Shown here piece after piece: positions 1 through 8,536 of a stretch of 64,000 bases of DNA. Below the pieces are notes generated by a model. It searched no databases and had not been told where the DNA came from. It was given only the letters and a program-made list of their open reading frames with translations. A program made the translations under genes and the position numbers. Source of the DNA: DATAFO01 sp046728935 (GTDB lineage: Bacteria; Actinomycetota; Thermoleophilia; Solirubrobacterales; 70-9); the NCBI GenBank assembly GCA_046728935.1, contig JBKPFS010000107.1, positions 4,923-68,922 on the forward strand, given 5' to 3'. Position 1 is the first letter of the stretch; every line of letters starts with the position of its first letter.

Positions 1-133
1 CCAGCCGCAGCACGAGCTTTGCGAGTCCGTCTTCGTCAGCGGGGATCAGACCCTCGCTCCGGATCGCCCCTCCCTCGCTGACTGCGCACCAGGCGGCGCG
101 ACCATAGGCCCAATCGATTCCGACATAGTTCAC
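1..133 (-). CDS. IS110-family transposase, N-terminal fragment cut by window edge
   Basis: A reading frame starts at a GTG (131-133) and runs off the left edge of the window after 44 codons. It begins N-Y-V-G-I-D-W-A, and the G-I-D-W-A motif with the first catalytic Asp of the DEDD (RuvC-like) transposase domain is characteristic of IS110-family enzymes. The following stretch (AAWCAV, then GLIPADEDGLAKLV) fits the usual first beta strands and helix of that domain. The DEDD enzyme normally cuts and rejoins DNA with guidance from an RNA encoded upstream of the gene. Only the first 44 residues are visible, so completeness cannot be judged. Confidence 0.75.
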   Translation of the reverse strand, partial: MNYVGIDWAYGRAAWCAVSEGGAIRSEGLIPADEDGLAKLVLRL

Positions 134-419
134 GCCGGGTCTCCTCTCGCTCCGAACAGCAGATGCCAAACCGCCGTTCTAGTGAGCGTGGCGGAGGCCC
201 CTTTTCAGTCCGGGGTCAGCGGTGCTCCGTCATGACATTCCATGCGAAGCGGCAGCCGCTTCTCGTCCAAAGCGCTACTTCCGCGCTTGCGCTGGCGATC
301 AAGCTCGACAAGAGGTGAGGCGAGAGGGGCGGCAGCTCGTTGGAGGCGCTGCCCTTCCCGATGGCAGGCCGCTACCCGGCTGGGAGCGACCCGTTGGGAC
401 GAGCACACACCCGGCTTCG
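134..419. other. Gene-free stretch upstream of IS110 transposase; possible left end / bridge-RNA region
   Basis: No convincing protein gene is present here; the open frames on both strands are low-complexity, Arg-rich shadows. In IS110-group elements the segment between the left end and the transposase start encodes the structured bridge RNA, and this stretch has the right position and size. I could not fold it or identify the core dinucleotide, so this is a positional inference only. Confidence 0.25.
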
Positions 420-779
420 CTACCGAACTGCGCCTGACCCGTCCAGGGGCCAGTTTCCAGACAAGATCAAGCCGTCAAACGATTCGGTGCAGGTGAGATG
501 CAGGAGGTCTCGCACCTGTCCGCGAGCGTTGCAGACGACGAGCTTGCGGCCTTGCACGTGTAGCCGCGAGGCGGCCATGAGAATGGAGTCGAGCCCCATT
601 GAGTCCAGGAACGTGCACTCGCCAAGATCGAGGACGATGCGCGGCTGACCATCAGTAACCGCGGCGAGGCCGGACGCCAGCCGATCACTAGAGGGAGGCA
701 GTCGTTCCTCGGTCGCCTCCCAAAGGCCTTCCTGTAGGCGTCGTCCGAAGCTCGGCTGCCCAGATCGAAAGTTTCCCAC
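420..779 (-). CDS. STAS-domain anti-anti-sigma-factor-like protein
   Basis: The C-terminal 75 residues carry the hallmark of SpoIIAA/RsbV-type STAS domains: a hydrophobic strand (RIVLDL), then E-C-T-F-L-D-S-M-G, where the Ser of D-S-M-G is the residue phosphorylated by the partner anti-sigma kinase, then a helix and the strand KLVVCNA. Such proteins bind anti-sigma factors to release sigma factors. The first 45 residues do not resemble the usual first strands (the G-E-L-D segment is absent), so the protein may be N-terminally decayed or start-shifted. The GTG at 777-779 is the only start in the frame. No kinase or sigma gene is adjacent, and it sits among mobile-element remains. Confidence 0.6.
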   Translation of the reverse strand: MGNFRSGQPSFGRRLQEGLWEATEERLPPSSDRLASGLAAVTDGQPRIVLDLGECTFLDSMGLDSILMAASRLHVQGRKLVVCNARGQVRDLLHLTCTESFDGLILSGNWPLDGSGAVR

Positions 780-838
780 CTTTCGAACCAGAGGGGGCGG
801 ACTGACAGGCTGTTCCGGCTCCGCACGGGGCGTCCGCG

Positions 839-982
839 CTACTCAGGCGGCGTGAGCCTTGAATCCGCGCTTGCCAGCTCCTCGGCAACCTTGCCGGGCC
901 TCGGCGACTCCTCGACCAGCCAGAAGTTCGGGTCGCTTTCCATGCAAAGCGCAATGAATCGATTTCGGTTCAGGTCTCGCAT
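839..982 (-). CDS. Small hypothetical ORF, 47 aa
   Basis: An ATG frame encodes 47 residues with a balanced, acidic composition (M-R-D-L-N-R-N-R-F-I-A-L at the start, ending L-T-P-P-E). A G-rich Shine-Dalgarno-like GGGGAGG lies upstream but about 15 nt from the ATG, which is long. The frame ends 60 nt before the STAS gene on the same strand. There is no recognisable family and it may not be expressed. Confidence 0.3.
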   Translation of the reverse strand: MRDLNRNRFIALCMESDPNFWLVEESPRPGKVAEELASADSRLTPPE

Positions 983-1118
983 TTTCGAGGCGGGATACCT
1001 CCCCTAATCAAGAATTGAGCCTCGTCGGCGAGATCCTCCGGGTTTCGGGGTGCGGGGCGCGAACTGGCCTCGTCAAGCCGCGGGCGTAAACGAGGGACCG
1101 GTTCTTTACGGTGTCAAG

Positions 1119-1164
1119 GCCGGTCGAAAAGGGCCCCACTTTCGCCGGTTGAAAAGTGTCCCAC
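1119..1164. repeat. Paired transposase-binding-type repeats at the IS21 end
   Basis: Two 21-bp direct repeats lie 4 bp apart (1119-1139 and 1144-1164), both beginning GCCGGT and sharing GAAAAG and CCCAC; they match at 18 of 21 positions. Multiple ~20-bp terminal repeats next to a TGT end are a known feature of IS21 ends, where IstA binds. Confidence 0.65.
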
Positions 1165-1229
1165 CCCAGATGGGGTAGATCCCGCCTGCGGAGCCGAGCC
1201 GTAGGCGAGGCGGAGCAGGCGGGATCGAG

Positions 1230-1989
1230 TCAGTCCGAGCGGGGCTCGGGCCGGCCGAGGTCCTTGTCGCGAAGCCGGTAGCTATCGCCCTTGAGGCTCA
1301 GGATCTCGGCGTGGTGGACGAGCCGGTCGATCATCGCGGTGGCGGTCACCTCGTCGCCGAAGATCTCGCCCCAAGATGAGAACGGCTTGTTCGAGGTGAC
1401 GATCATCGAGGCGCGCTCGTAGCGCCGAGACCAGGCTGAACATCAGGTTCGCCGCCTCGGGGTCAAAACGGGATGTAGCCGACCTGGTCGACGACGATCA
1501 GGGGGACGAAGGAGAGCCGCCTGAGCTCGGCCTCGAAGTTGCCTTGGCGCTTGGCCTCGCCAAGCCGCGCCACCCACTCGGTCGCGGTCGCAAACGCGAC
1601 CCGCTGCCCGGCAAGGCAGGCGCGGATCCCGATCGCGATCGCCAGGTGGGTCTTGCCGGTCCCGGGCGGGCCCAGAAGGACGACGTTCTCGCGCGCGTGC
1701 AGGAAGTCGAGCTGGCCGAGATGCTCGACCACCTGCTTCTTGACCGAGCGCTGGAATGAGAAGTCGAACTCCTCGAGCGTCTTTCGGGCCGGGTAGCGGG
1801 CGGCCTTGATCCGGTTCTCGCCGCCGTGCGACTCGCGCGAGGCGACCTCGGAGGCAAGCAGCGCCTCGGCGAAGGCTCATAGCTCCACTCCTCCGAGCGC
1901 GCCCTGTCGGCGAGCTTCGGCAGCGCCCTCGCCGCCGCCGGCGCCTTGAGGGTGCGAAACAGGTGCGCGAGCTCCGAGGTCTTGGTCAT
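1230..1989 (-). pseudogene. istB: IstB-like ATP-binding transposition helper, frameshifted
   Basis: Across three frames the segment reconstructs a full-length IstB of about 250 residues. The N-terminus starts M-T-K-T-S-E-L-A-H-L-F. Walker A is G-P-P-G-T-G-K-T-H, Walker B is L-I-V-V-D followed by Q-V-G-Y-I-P-F (normally D-E), and the C-terminus ends R-D-K-D-L-G-R-P-E. I see a lost base near 1876, an extra T in the T-run near 1468 (creating a stop right after G-Y-I-P-F), and a further shift near 1430. IstB is the AAA+ ATPase that loads the IS21 transposase on target DNA. The Walker B Glu is also replaced by Gln. Confidence 0.8.
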
Positions 1990-3045
1990 GCCGGGATCAG
2001 GGCGTCGTAGCGGGCCAGGGGTCGGGTCTCGAGCTCGGGCTCGCGCTGCGGGCGCTTGCGAAGGCCGCGGAGCTCGTCGAGTCCCTTCTGGTGGGCGGGG
2101 TCGGTGAAGGCGAGGCCGCCGGCGAAGACGCGGCGGTGGCGGGCGATCACCTCCGCGGTGTCGAGGGAGACGGCGACGATCGCCCGCTGGCCGGCCCGGA
2201 TCTCGACCCTGCGGCCGACCAGGCGGGGGTCGAGCGAGTAGTCGTTGCGGTCGAAGCGAAAGTAGGGCTGTGGCGGGACCCGCAGCGTGAACCGGGTCTC
2301 GGTCCGCGGCATCCGCTCGGGCAAGGGGCGCATGCGCTCGCGCTCCGAGGCGAGCCGCTCGGCGGGAATCGCGCGGGTGCCCTGGTGGCGGCGCGGGTTG
2401 GCGCGCTCGGCCACCCAGCGGTCGAGCTGGGCCTGGTAGTCGCGATGGTCGGCGAAGCTTCGGGCCGGCTCGAAGCTCGAGCGGATGAAGCGGTGGGCGC
2501 GCTCGAGCAGCCCCTTCGCCTGGCAGTCGCCCCGGTCGAGGATCAGCCAGCCCGCCGGCAGGGCGCCGCAGAAGGCGGCGAGCTCGTCGGTGGGCTGCCC
2601 GCCGCCGCGGTGCATCGCCGCCTCGCGGTCCCAGACCAGCCTCTCGGGCAGGGCGCCGAAGCTCTCAAGGCAGCGGCGCATGCCCCAGAGGATGTCGGGC
2701 GCGGTCTTCGAGAAGATCAGGGCCGCCGCGATCGCCGGGAGTAGCCGAGGGCCGCGGTGAGAAGCCAGCCTCGCCGCGTCTGTCCCCAGCCGACCGGGAT
2801 CTCGGCCGAGGGCTCGAAGAGATCGAACTGGCAGAGCTCGCCGGGGGCGTAGCGGTGCGCTGGAATGTGCGCGGCACCTGATGCAGTGGTCGGACCTCGC
2901 GGACGTAGTCGTCGACGATCGTCTTGCCGCCCTCAAAGCCGAGCTCTCCGATCAGCTCCCGGATCCGCTGCGATGGGATTCGGGGATCGGACTTCAGCAG
3001 GCGGTTGACCTCGGCCTTGAAGGGATCGAGCTTCGAGCCCCGAGG
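1986..3045 (-). pseudogene. istA: IstA transposase of IS21 family, 5'-truncated and frameshifted
   Basis: The longest continuous part (from about 2740 down to the stop at 1986) reads as the IstA catalytic and C-terminal region: the F-G-A-L-P-E-R-L-V-W-D-R-E-A segment of the DDE core, the R-A-H-R-F-I-R-S-S-F helix, and a C-terminal beta-barrel (Y-F-R-F-D-R-N-D-Y-S-L-D-P). Upstream, other frames supply R-I-P-S-Q-R-I-R-E-L-I and P-G-E-L-C-Q-F-D-L-F-E-P. Single-base losses near 2745 and 2860 explain the shifts. The first ~100 residues with the helix-turn-helix are gone; homology stops at about 3045. Confidence 0.8.
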
Positions 3046-4889
3046 CGGTCGCGAAATGCCATTAGGCCACGGGCAACGAGGGCGTCGACGGCGTCAGCTG
3101 CATTGCTCCTCGTCTGTTCGTCATCGGTGTCTCGGGCCCTGGAAAAGAGCTCGGTCAAGGCGCCTATCGCCGATTCGGGCAGATATGGACGCATGCGCGT
3201 CTGAGCGATGGCCTTGACTGCGGCGAGCTGCTTCTGAAGGCTGGCGTCTGCGCCGGGAATGCGTTCCATTACTTGGTTGATCGGGTCCGGTGTAACGCCT
3301 TGCTCCGCGATGCGGATCAGTTGATCCAACGCCCAGTCGTCGTCGAAGGCACCGGCGGTGTACCACCAGCCGAAGGGTGCGAGCACTTCCTCACGGGCAT
3401 CTGGCGTCTCGGGATTGATCTCCTGCTCAAGAATCCGAGCCCAGAGGTCGCGAAGCCGGGACTGAACGTCGTCCGGTAGGGGATCGGCTGGCTCGGCACC
3501 AACGGCGCGCCCCACAAACTGGACGAGCCGTCCCCGAAGTGCATCAGAGGCCGTCATCCACAGCTGTCCCAGCAGGCCTTCGGGGCGCGCGTCGATCCGC
3601 CCCCACCAATAGAGCATGAGAAGGTGCTCGCCCAGTCTCTGACGGGGATCGCCTCCGAGATGTCGTCCCTGCGGAGGGCTCGCCAAGAGCTCGACCGCTC
3701 TCCCGTAGGCATCCGCTGCGAATTCAAGGACCTCGCCCCAAGGGTTGTTGTAGATGACGTACGCGTTCCAAGCAGCTACGAATATCTCGTTCTCTGCCGG
3801 GTCGACCGGGAAGATCCGGCTGGCTGCTTCGCGGGCCCATGTCGGGTCGAGGGCTACGAGTTGCTTGAAGCGCATCCCGTAGACAGCCCGGATGGCAAGC
3901 GATGGCTCTTGCTCCTTCCTGAGATGGCCATCTAATACGGCCTTCACCTCCACCGGGAGTGAGGTGGCGCCCCCCTCATCTGCGTTCATGTGGACCCAGG
4001 CGGCGTACCTGATGACCGCGTGCATCGCGCTGCCGCGGGTCGTGTTAATGGAGTAGGTGGCGGGGTCCATGTTGTCGCCCCCGTACTTCTCCTCGTCGCT
4101 AGGCGTGGGGTTAGCGTCCTCTGCGAGGACTGCAATCACGCTCCAAGCCTCGTCCCGTTCGTCGATCGTCAGCCCCGAATCACTGGACTCGAAGCCCGCT
4201 GAAAGGAGATCGGTGATCTGTCGACGTGTCCAGCCCCAGTCAGGGTCACTGTCCCGGCCGCGCGGCTGCTTCACCGTCGGCGGGTCCTCCACGATCCGGC
4301 GGCAGGTCTGGAGGACAGGCCCCCAGGTCACCGCCGCTCCGGCCTTCACCGCCTCAGTAAGGCCGCTAAGGAGGAAACGCACGTAAGTCGGATCTAGTGC
4401 AAGGAACCCGTCCGCGCGGCTGGCGAACTCCTCTGGTTGGTTTTGAATGGCGACGGCGAACGACCTTCCGAGCCCCTCTGGAGAAGGCCGGTCGAACGCC
4501 GCCTCAGGCTCCCAGGTCGTCAAGTACTCAAGAAGCTGATCCGCGGTCATTTCCTGCAGATCGGTCGTCGAGAGCGGTGACGTGGGTCCGATCCACCCTT
4601 CCGAGTACGCCGTGAAGTCGGGGTGGTCCGCTTCTCCGAGCTCATTCTCGAGGCGCTTCAGCTCATCGAGGGGAGCATCCCGAAGTTGGCTCCTGATCAA
4701 GGACAGCCGGTCTCGCTTCCACTGCGCGCGAACACGGCTGATCTCGGTCTGGGTCCCCGCTCCCTCTACCTGAGCCACGTCCCGCTCACGCAACTCGGGC
4801 CTCGGATGCTGGATCAGTGGCAACACGAGCGGCTCCAAGCGGGCGCCGGCCCGGCAAGCATCGCGAAGGTATCCAAGCTTCTGTCGCAA
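2994..4889 (-). pseudogene. Large protein of unknown function, internal/C-terminal fragment fused to mobile-element debris
   Basis: The open frame is 631 codons, but both ends look foreign. Its last ~17 codons are antisense-to-frame readthrough of istA sequence (after ...GLMAFRDRL), and its first ~42 codons overlap the N-terminal remains of an integrase on the other strand. The middle ~570 residues (about 3045-4766) are a convincing soluble alpha-helical protein rich in Trp and acidic residues. It has a D-P-D-W-G-W-T-R-R-Q-I segment near residue 222 and D-P-A-T-Y-S-I-N-T-T-R-G-S-A-M-H-A near residue 280. No catalytic motif is visible. The look (helical repeat-like C-terminal half) resembles C-terminal parts of very large STAND/NTPase-type proteins, including some in defence loci, but I cannot name a family. 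Confidence 0.5.
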
Positions 4890-5587
4890 ATCCTTGATCG
4901 GGCGGAGGCGATGGAGCTAATTCTTCGTAACCCAGCCCGAACCCTCCGCCAGCCCAAGCGCATCGTCCGAGTTCCGCGAGCTGCGTCCGCTGCGCAGATC
5001 GAAGCGATCCGAGCGCGGCTTATCGAAGCCGACCGGCTGAGTGACGCCACGCTGGTCTCATTCCTCGCATATGTGGGAACACGGCCCATGGAAACCCTTG
5101 CGCTCTCCTGGGAGGACGTGGACGGGGATACAGCGTTGATCTCTAAGGCTCTCAGCGACGGGGACACGAAGACAACAAAAACCGGCAAGAGCCGCACCGT
5201 CCAGCTCCCACGAGCAGTAGTCGCCGATCTCCGCGCGCTCCGTCTTGCATCGGGTCGCCATGGGGGTCTCATCTGGCCGCGGCGGAAGGACGGACTGCCG
5301 TGGAGACAACACGACTGGGACGATGGCGTTCCCGCGTCTTCAAGCCAGCAGCAAAGGCGGTGGGTCTTCCCGACTTTGTGCCATATGGCCTTCGGCACAC
5401 TGCGGCCTCCCTGCTCGCGGCTTCCGGACGCCCCGCGCTCGAGATTGCCGAGCAGCACGGGAATTCCGTGGCTGTATCGACCGCGACTTACCAGCACCTG
5501 ATCTCGGCCTATCGGGGCCGAACTCTCAAATCGCTAGACGAGTTGATCGCGGAAGCCCGCACCGAGAACGCGAGGCAGGTCGCATGA
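4764..5587 (+). pseudogene. Tyrosine recombinase/phage-type integrase, 5'-truncated and frameshifted
   Basis: Two overlapping frames make one integrase. The first (to ~5322) has the SAM-like core-binding domain (L-D-Q-W-Q-H-E-R-L-Q-A) and the catalytic-domain start with Arg I in A-Y-V-G-T-R-P-M-E-T. The second continues R-W-R-S-R-V-F-K-P-A-A-K-A with Arg II in Y-G-L-R-H-T, and the nucleophile in A-T-Y-Q-H-L. One base is missing at ~5322. Besides the shift, the His of H-x-x-R is Tyr and the G-H-S motif reads G-N-S, so a catalytic position also looks lost. The N-terminal arm-binding domain is replaced by unrelated sequence near 4764. It points toward the 3' end of the tRNA-Arg gene 64 bp away, the usual layout of a tRNA-inserted element. 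Confidence 0.75.
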
Positions 5588-5651
5588 GCCCACGTTCGGA
5601 GAATGTTCGGACGCGCCGGGAGCTACTCCCTGCGCACCGCTCTGCAATCAA

Positions 5652-5725
<74 letters not shown>

Positions 5726-5913
5726 CGAGGGTGAGTTTAGGCCGCTATTGCGCCAGATTCGCGGCATCGACTCCAACCAACTCGGGATCCTCCGGGACGG
5801 CGACGGGCTGGATTCTGCCTATTCTGCCCAAACCAGTGCCCGGTCGAACGCCCGGAGCCTCGCCCGGCGCCGCGGGGACCGTCGTTAGATGTCACAGGAC
5901 GCCACCTGCTGGT
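5726..5913. other. Intergenic stretch, no feature recognised
   Basis: This 188-bp stretch contains the promoter side of the tRNA-Arg gene (its upstream sequence GAGGGTGAGTTT recurs next to the decayed tRNA copy) and the 3' flank of the secreted-protein gene. I see no gene or clear hairpin. Confidence 0.4.
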
Positions 5914-6954
5914 CTAGCCGGGAAAGCTTCCTTCGTTGCCGTCGGTCAGAACGAACGACTGACCGCGCACCGACGTGCGGACCCATACGTCGAATCGGTA
6001 CGAAACGCGCTTCTTGAGCTCAACGGACCCGTGTCCGCTCAAGCTGTATCCGGGGAAAGCGGACGAGAACCGGCATTTGAACTCGGACCGGCTGCGCCGA
6101 CGGCAACTCTGTTCGAGGTGCTCGACCACTCGGTTGGCGAAGCGGTGGCGTCGTAGCGCAACCGCGACCGTCCGGTTCGCGCGCTCAGCTCTGAGAAGCG
6201 GCGGGCGCACCGTCCGGGACGTGAACGACGTGTTTTGCGCCGTGCCGTCATTCGGACCCAGGTACGCACAAAAAGCGTGCCGCCCGGGCCTCTTCATCGT
6301 CAGGCGTCGCCGCTCACGGAAAGCTCCGTCGACCGGCAACCCCGTGATCAGAGTCCGCGTTCGTGGCTTTCGCCCCGCAGCGGTGACCGAACAAGTTTTG
6401 CCTCGGGGGTCTTCGTAGACCCAGAGCTTGAGCCGCGAATCGGCAAAGCCCCGTGCGCCGACAGTCGCGCGCTTATACGCCTCGGGATGGCGACTTACCA
6501 GCAAGCTCAGCGATCCCTCCTCTTGGCCGGCCGCGGCGACCACGGGCCCCACCGATTCCGAGAATGCCTCCCCGCTCGGACCCGCGGGCGGAGCCGAGTG
6601 CCTGGCGACCACGCGCAGCCTGATTGTGTGACCGATGTCAGCGGGCGTCAGGGTGTACGTGGATCCGGTGGCCCCAGGGATGTCGTCGTAGCCTCCGGAG
6701 CCGTTCGAGCGCTGCCACTGGCGGCTGAATGTCAGGTCGGTGCCGGTCCACGTTCCGTCATCGCCGGTCAGCGTCTCGTTTTCGACCGGATCCCCGGAGA
6801 TCGTCGGCGGTGAGGTAGGTTCGGGGGCCGCCGCGATCGCGGACGCGGTCCCGAGTGCCGAGGCGCAGATCGCGATCAGTGCAGCACACATGGGGCGTCG
6901 CGGTAACGCCCAGCTTCTTGCGCGCCTGCCCCTCATTCTCCTGGACAGGTCCAT
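5914..6954 (-). CDS. Secreted protein with one Ig-like repeat domain
   Basis: This encodes 346 residues. An N-terminal Arg-rich segment is followed by a hydrophobic stretch (CAALIAICASALGTASAIA), a likely Sec signal peptide. Residues ~48-130 form a bacterial Ig-like unit of the type repeated in actinobacterial surface proteins: P-P-T-I-S-G-D-P, W-T-G-T-D-L-T-F-S-R-Q-W-Q-R and Y-T-L-T-P-A-D-I-G-H-T-I-R-L-R-V-V-A. The remaining ~200 residues are basic, contain a few Cys and match no family I know. The codon before the ATG at 6954 is a TTG that could also start the frame. It lies between the tRNA-Arg and its decayed copy. Confidence 0.75.
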   Translation of the reverse strand: MDLSRRMRGRRARSWALPRRPMCAALIAICASALGTASAIAAAPEPTSPPTISGDPVENETLTGDDGTWTGTDLTFSRQWQRSNGSGGYDDIPGATGSTYTLTPADIGHTIRLRVVARHSAPPAGPSGEAFSESVGPVVAAAGQEEGSLSLLVSRHPEAYKRATVGARGFADSRLKLWVYEDPRGKTCSVTAAGRKPRTRTLITGLPVDGAFRERRRLTMKRPGRHAFCAYLGPNDGTAQNTSFTSRTVRPPLLRAERANRTVAVALRRHRFANRVVEHLEQSCRRRSRSEFKCRFSSAFPGYSLSGHGSVELKKRVSYRFDVWVRTSVRGQSFVLTDGNEGSFPG

Positions 6955-7393
6955 CAACTCCTGGTGCCGCTCGCCGTGCCGAGACGGTAGCGCAGATCAA
7001 GTTCAACGACTTGGACGCGAGGGTCCGACGTCGAGTTCGCACTCCGCTGGGACAGAGCAACGCACCGTCGGACTTGGATTCTCGGCTGTTCGACCTGGAG
7101 CAAGCCATCGACTCACAGGCGGCTCTCGCCGCCCTTCGCCCGGAATGTTTAGGAGAGGGAGTCGCACTATCCAACTGAGCATCGGGGCCGAGGGCCAGTT
7201 TACGGCTTGACGAAGCCGTTTCTTGCTCGCGAGACCAAAGCGCCTGGGCTCAAATACCAAGATCCATCAGGTCGGGCTTCCGGACGAGGAGGCGCAGGTC
7301 TCGCACTACGCGGGATGGTCGGAGGTCCTAAGCGCGAATGGGTTCTCGTCGGACGCGACTGCGGAGAACAGCGCCGACCCGAACCTGTTGCGT
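6955..7393. other. Gene-poor stretch with decayed tRNA copy
   Basis: Apart from the tRNA-like remnant at ~7148-7189, nothing is identifiable. A plus-strand frame around 6990-7178 has a protein-like composition (D-L-D-A-R-V-R-R-R-V, then L-F-D-L-E-Q-A-I-D-S-Q-A-A-L) and may be debris of a lost gene. Confidence 0.35.
7148..7189 (-). pseudogene. Decayed 5' half of tRNA-Arg (CCT)
   Basis: The segment repeats the 5' half of the tRNA-Arg gene at 5652-5725 with small indels. It keeps the upstream flank GGCCGAGGG, the acceptor strand GCCCCGAT, the D-arm GCTCAGTTGGATAG and the anticodon arm GCGACTCCCTC. The 3' half is absent, so it cannot fold. The two copies are in the same orientation and flank the secreted-protein gene. 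Confidence 0.75.
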
Positions 7394-7741
7394 GGCTACG
7401 GGCTCGCGCCGCCGGAGCTGGTCGAGCGGTTCGCCGCGACCGGGGTGGTCGGATTGAACCTGGAGGCTCGAAGTCGACCGTCACCGGCACGCTCACCGCG
7501 CGGACGATCCCCGCGGCCGCGGCGAGTACCCCCCGACCGGCGCGGCCTCCCCGTCGTCGTAGCCGAGGATCCCGGCCGTCGCGAAGCTACTCGTGGCAAC
7601 GACCGGGAATCCCGCCGCCGCGACCATCCCGGCCGAGGCCGCGTCCCAGGCGTTAGGCAATACGAGCGGATCATCGGCCACGTGCAGCGTGCGGAGCGTG
7701 GCGGCCTTCTCCCGCGACGACGAACGGGCAGTGTCAGACAC
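7394..7741 (-). pseudogene. PEP mutase/isocitrate lyase-family protein, frameshifted and with an internal inversion
   Basis: From 7741 downward the minus strand reads a typical start of the PEP-mutase/ICL superfamily: L-V-L-P-N-A-W-D-A-A-S-A, F-P-V-V-A-T-S-S, L-G-Y-D-D-G-E-A-A-P-V. After a one-base loss in a G-run (~7535) it continues V-L-A-A-A-A-G-I-V-R-A-V and S-V-P-V-T-V-D-F-E. The expected next segment, G-Y-G-L-A-P-P-E-L-V-E-R-F through V-G-L-N-L-E (24 residues), is present but on the plus strand at 7394-7465. The C-terminal two thirds of the protein is missing. These enzymes act on 2-oxo/2-methyl acids through a Mg-bound enolate; this copy is dead. Confidence 0.75.
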
Positions 7742-7777
7742 GGGCCTACTCCGCGGATACGCCCGTGATGTGAGCGA

Positions 7778-8470
7778 TCACGCGGCGTCGCCGTACGCGT
7801 CGTGGTAGTTCCACCACCCATAGGGCGGCGTCTGCGGCCAGCCCTCTCGCGAGTCCTCCCACTCCTCCTGGCGACCGAGGGCGGTCATGTCGAGGTAGCT
7901 CCAGGTGGTGCCCATGGCCTCGTCGCCGCGGCTGTCGATGAAGTAGGTGCGGAAGATCCGATCCCCATCGCGGATGAAGGCGTTGTGCCCGTGCCACTCG
8001 TCGACCCCGAAGTCAGCGTCGAAGTCGTCGGTAATCGTGTACCAGGGGATGTGCTCCCATCCCATCCGCCCCTTCAAGCCCTGGATCTCGGCCTGGGGGG
8101 CGCGCGAGGCGAACGCGAGCGTCGTGTCCCGCGCGTTCAGGTGGGCGGGGTGTGCGACCTGGTCGGCGACAAGGGAGCAACCAACGCAGGCCCGCTCCGG
8201 GTACGCTCCGCCCTCTGCGTAGGTGGTGACCTCCGGCCCGTAGAAGAAGCGGTAGACGATCAGCTGGCGGCGGCCCTCGAACAGGTCGGCGAGACTCGCC
8301 GGACCGCTCGGGCCCTCGAAGCGGTAGTCCCTCTCTACCGCCATCCACGGCATCCGCCGGCGCTCGGCCGCCAGCGCGTCGCGGGCCCGGGTGAGCTCCT
8401 TCTCCTTGACCAACAACTTCTCGCGGGCGGCGTCCCACTCTTGCGGGGAGACGATCGGGGGTGTGTTCAC
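7778..8470 (-). CDS. DUF899 family thioredoxin-fold protein (first copy)
   Basis: This 230-residue protein is full length for DUF899. It has an N-terminal helical segment with E-W-D-A-A-R-E-K-L-L-V-K-E-K-E-L-T-R, the family motif M-P-W-M-A-V-E-R-D-Y-R-F-E-G, a strand-turn Y-R-F-F-Y-G-P-E, and C-V-G-C-S-L-V-A-D where thioredoxins carry C-x-x-C. The C-terminus (G-T-T-W-S-Y-L-D-M-T and W-W-N-Y-H-D) is typical. The biochemical role is unknown; a dithiol oxidoreductase has been proposed for the family. It is the second gene of a pair with the next DUF899 gene upstream, on the same strand 66 bp apart. Confidence 0.85.
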   Translation of the reverse strand: MNTPPIVSPQEWDAAREKLLVKEKELTRARDALAAERRRMPWMAVERDYRFEGPSGPASLADLFEGRRQLIVYRFFYGPEVTTYAEGGAYPERACVGCSLVADQVAHPAHLNARDTTLAFASRAPQAEIQGLKGRMGWEHIPWYTITDDFDADFGVDEWHGHNAFIRDGDRIFRTYFIDSRGDEAMGTTWSYLDMTALGRQEEWEDSREGWPQTPPYGWWNYHDAYGDAA

Positions 8471-8536
8471 TTCGCTCTCTCCTCCTTCAAGTAACCGTGA
8501 GTCCTCCGTCGCGGGTTCTCGGGCAGCATGATCCTT

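Larger units (their letters stand above)
1112..3045 (-). mobile_element. IS21-family element, decayed and truncated
   Basis: The segment holds remnants of both IS21 genes in the standard order on the minus strand (istA then istB, with the istA stop and istB start overlapping as ATGA at 1986-1989). Beyond the istB stop is a typical end beginning TGT at 1112 with internal repeats. The other end is missing: istA lacks its N-terminal helix-turn-helix region and runs directly into the 3' end of an unrelated gene near 3045. Several one-base frameshifts show it cannot transpose. Confidence 0.8.

Noticed and set aside
7148..7192. A second functional tRNA gene
   Set aside because: Only the 5' half is present with indels in the D-arm and anticodon stem; no T-arm or 3' acceptor strand follows.
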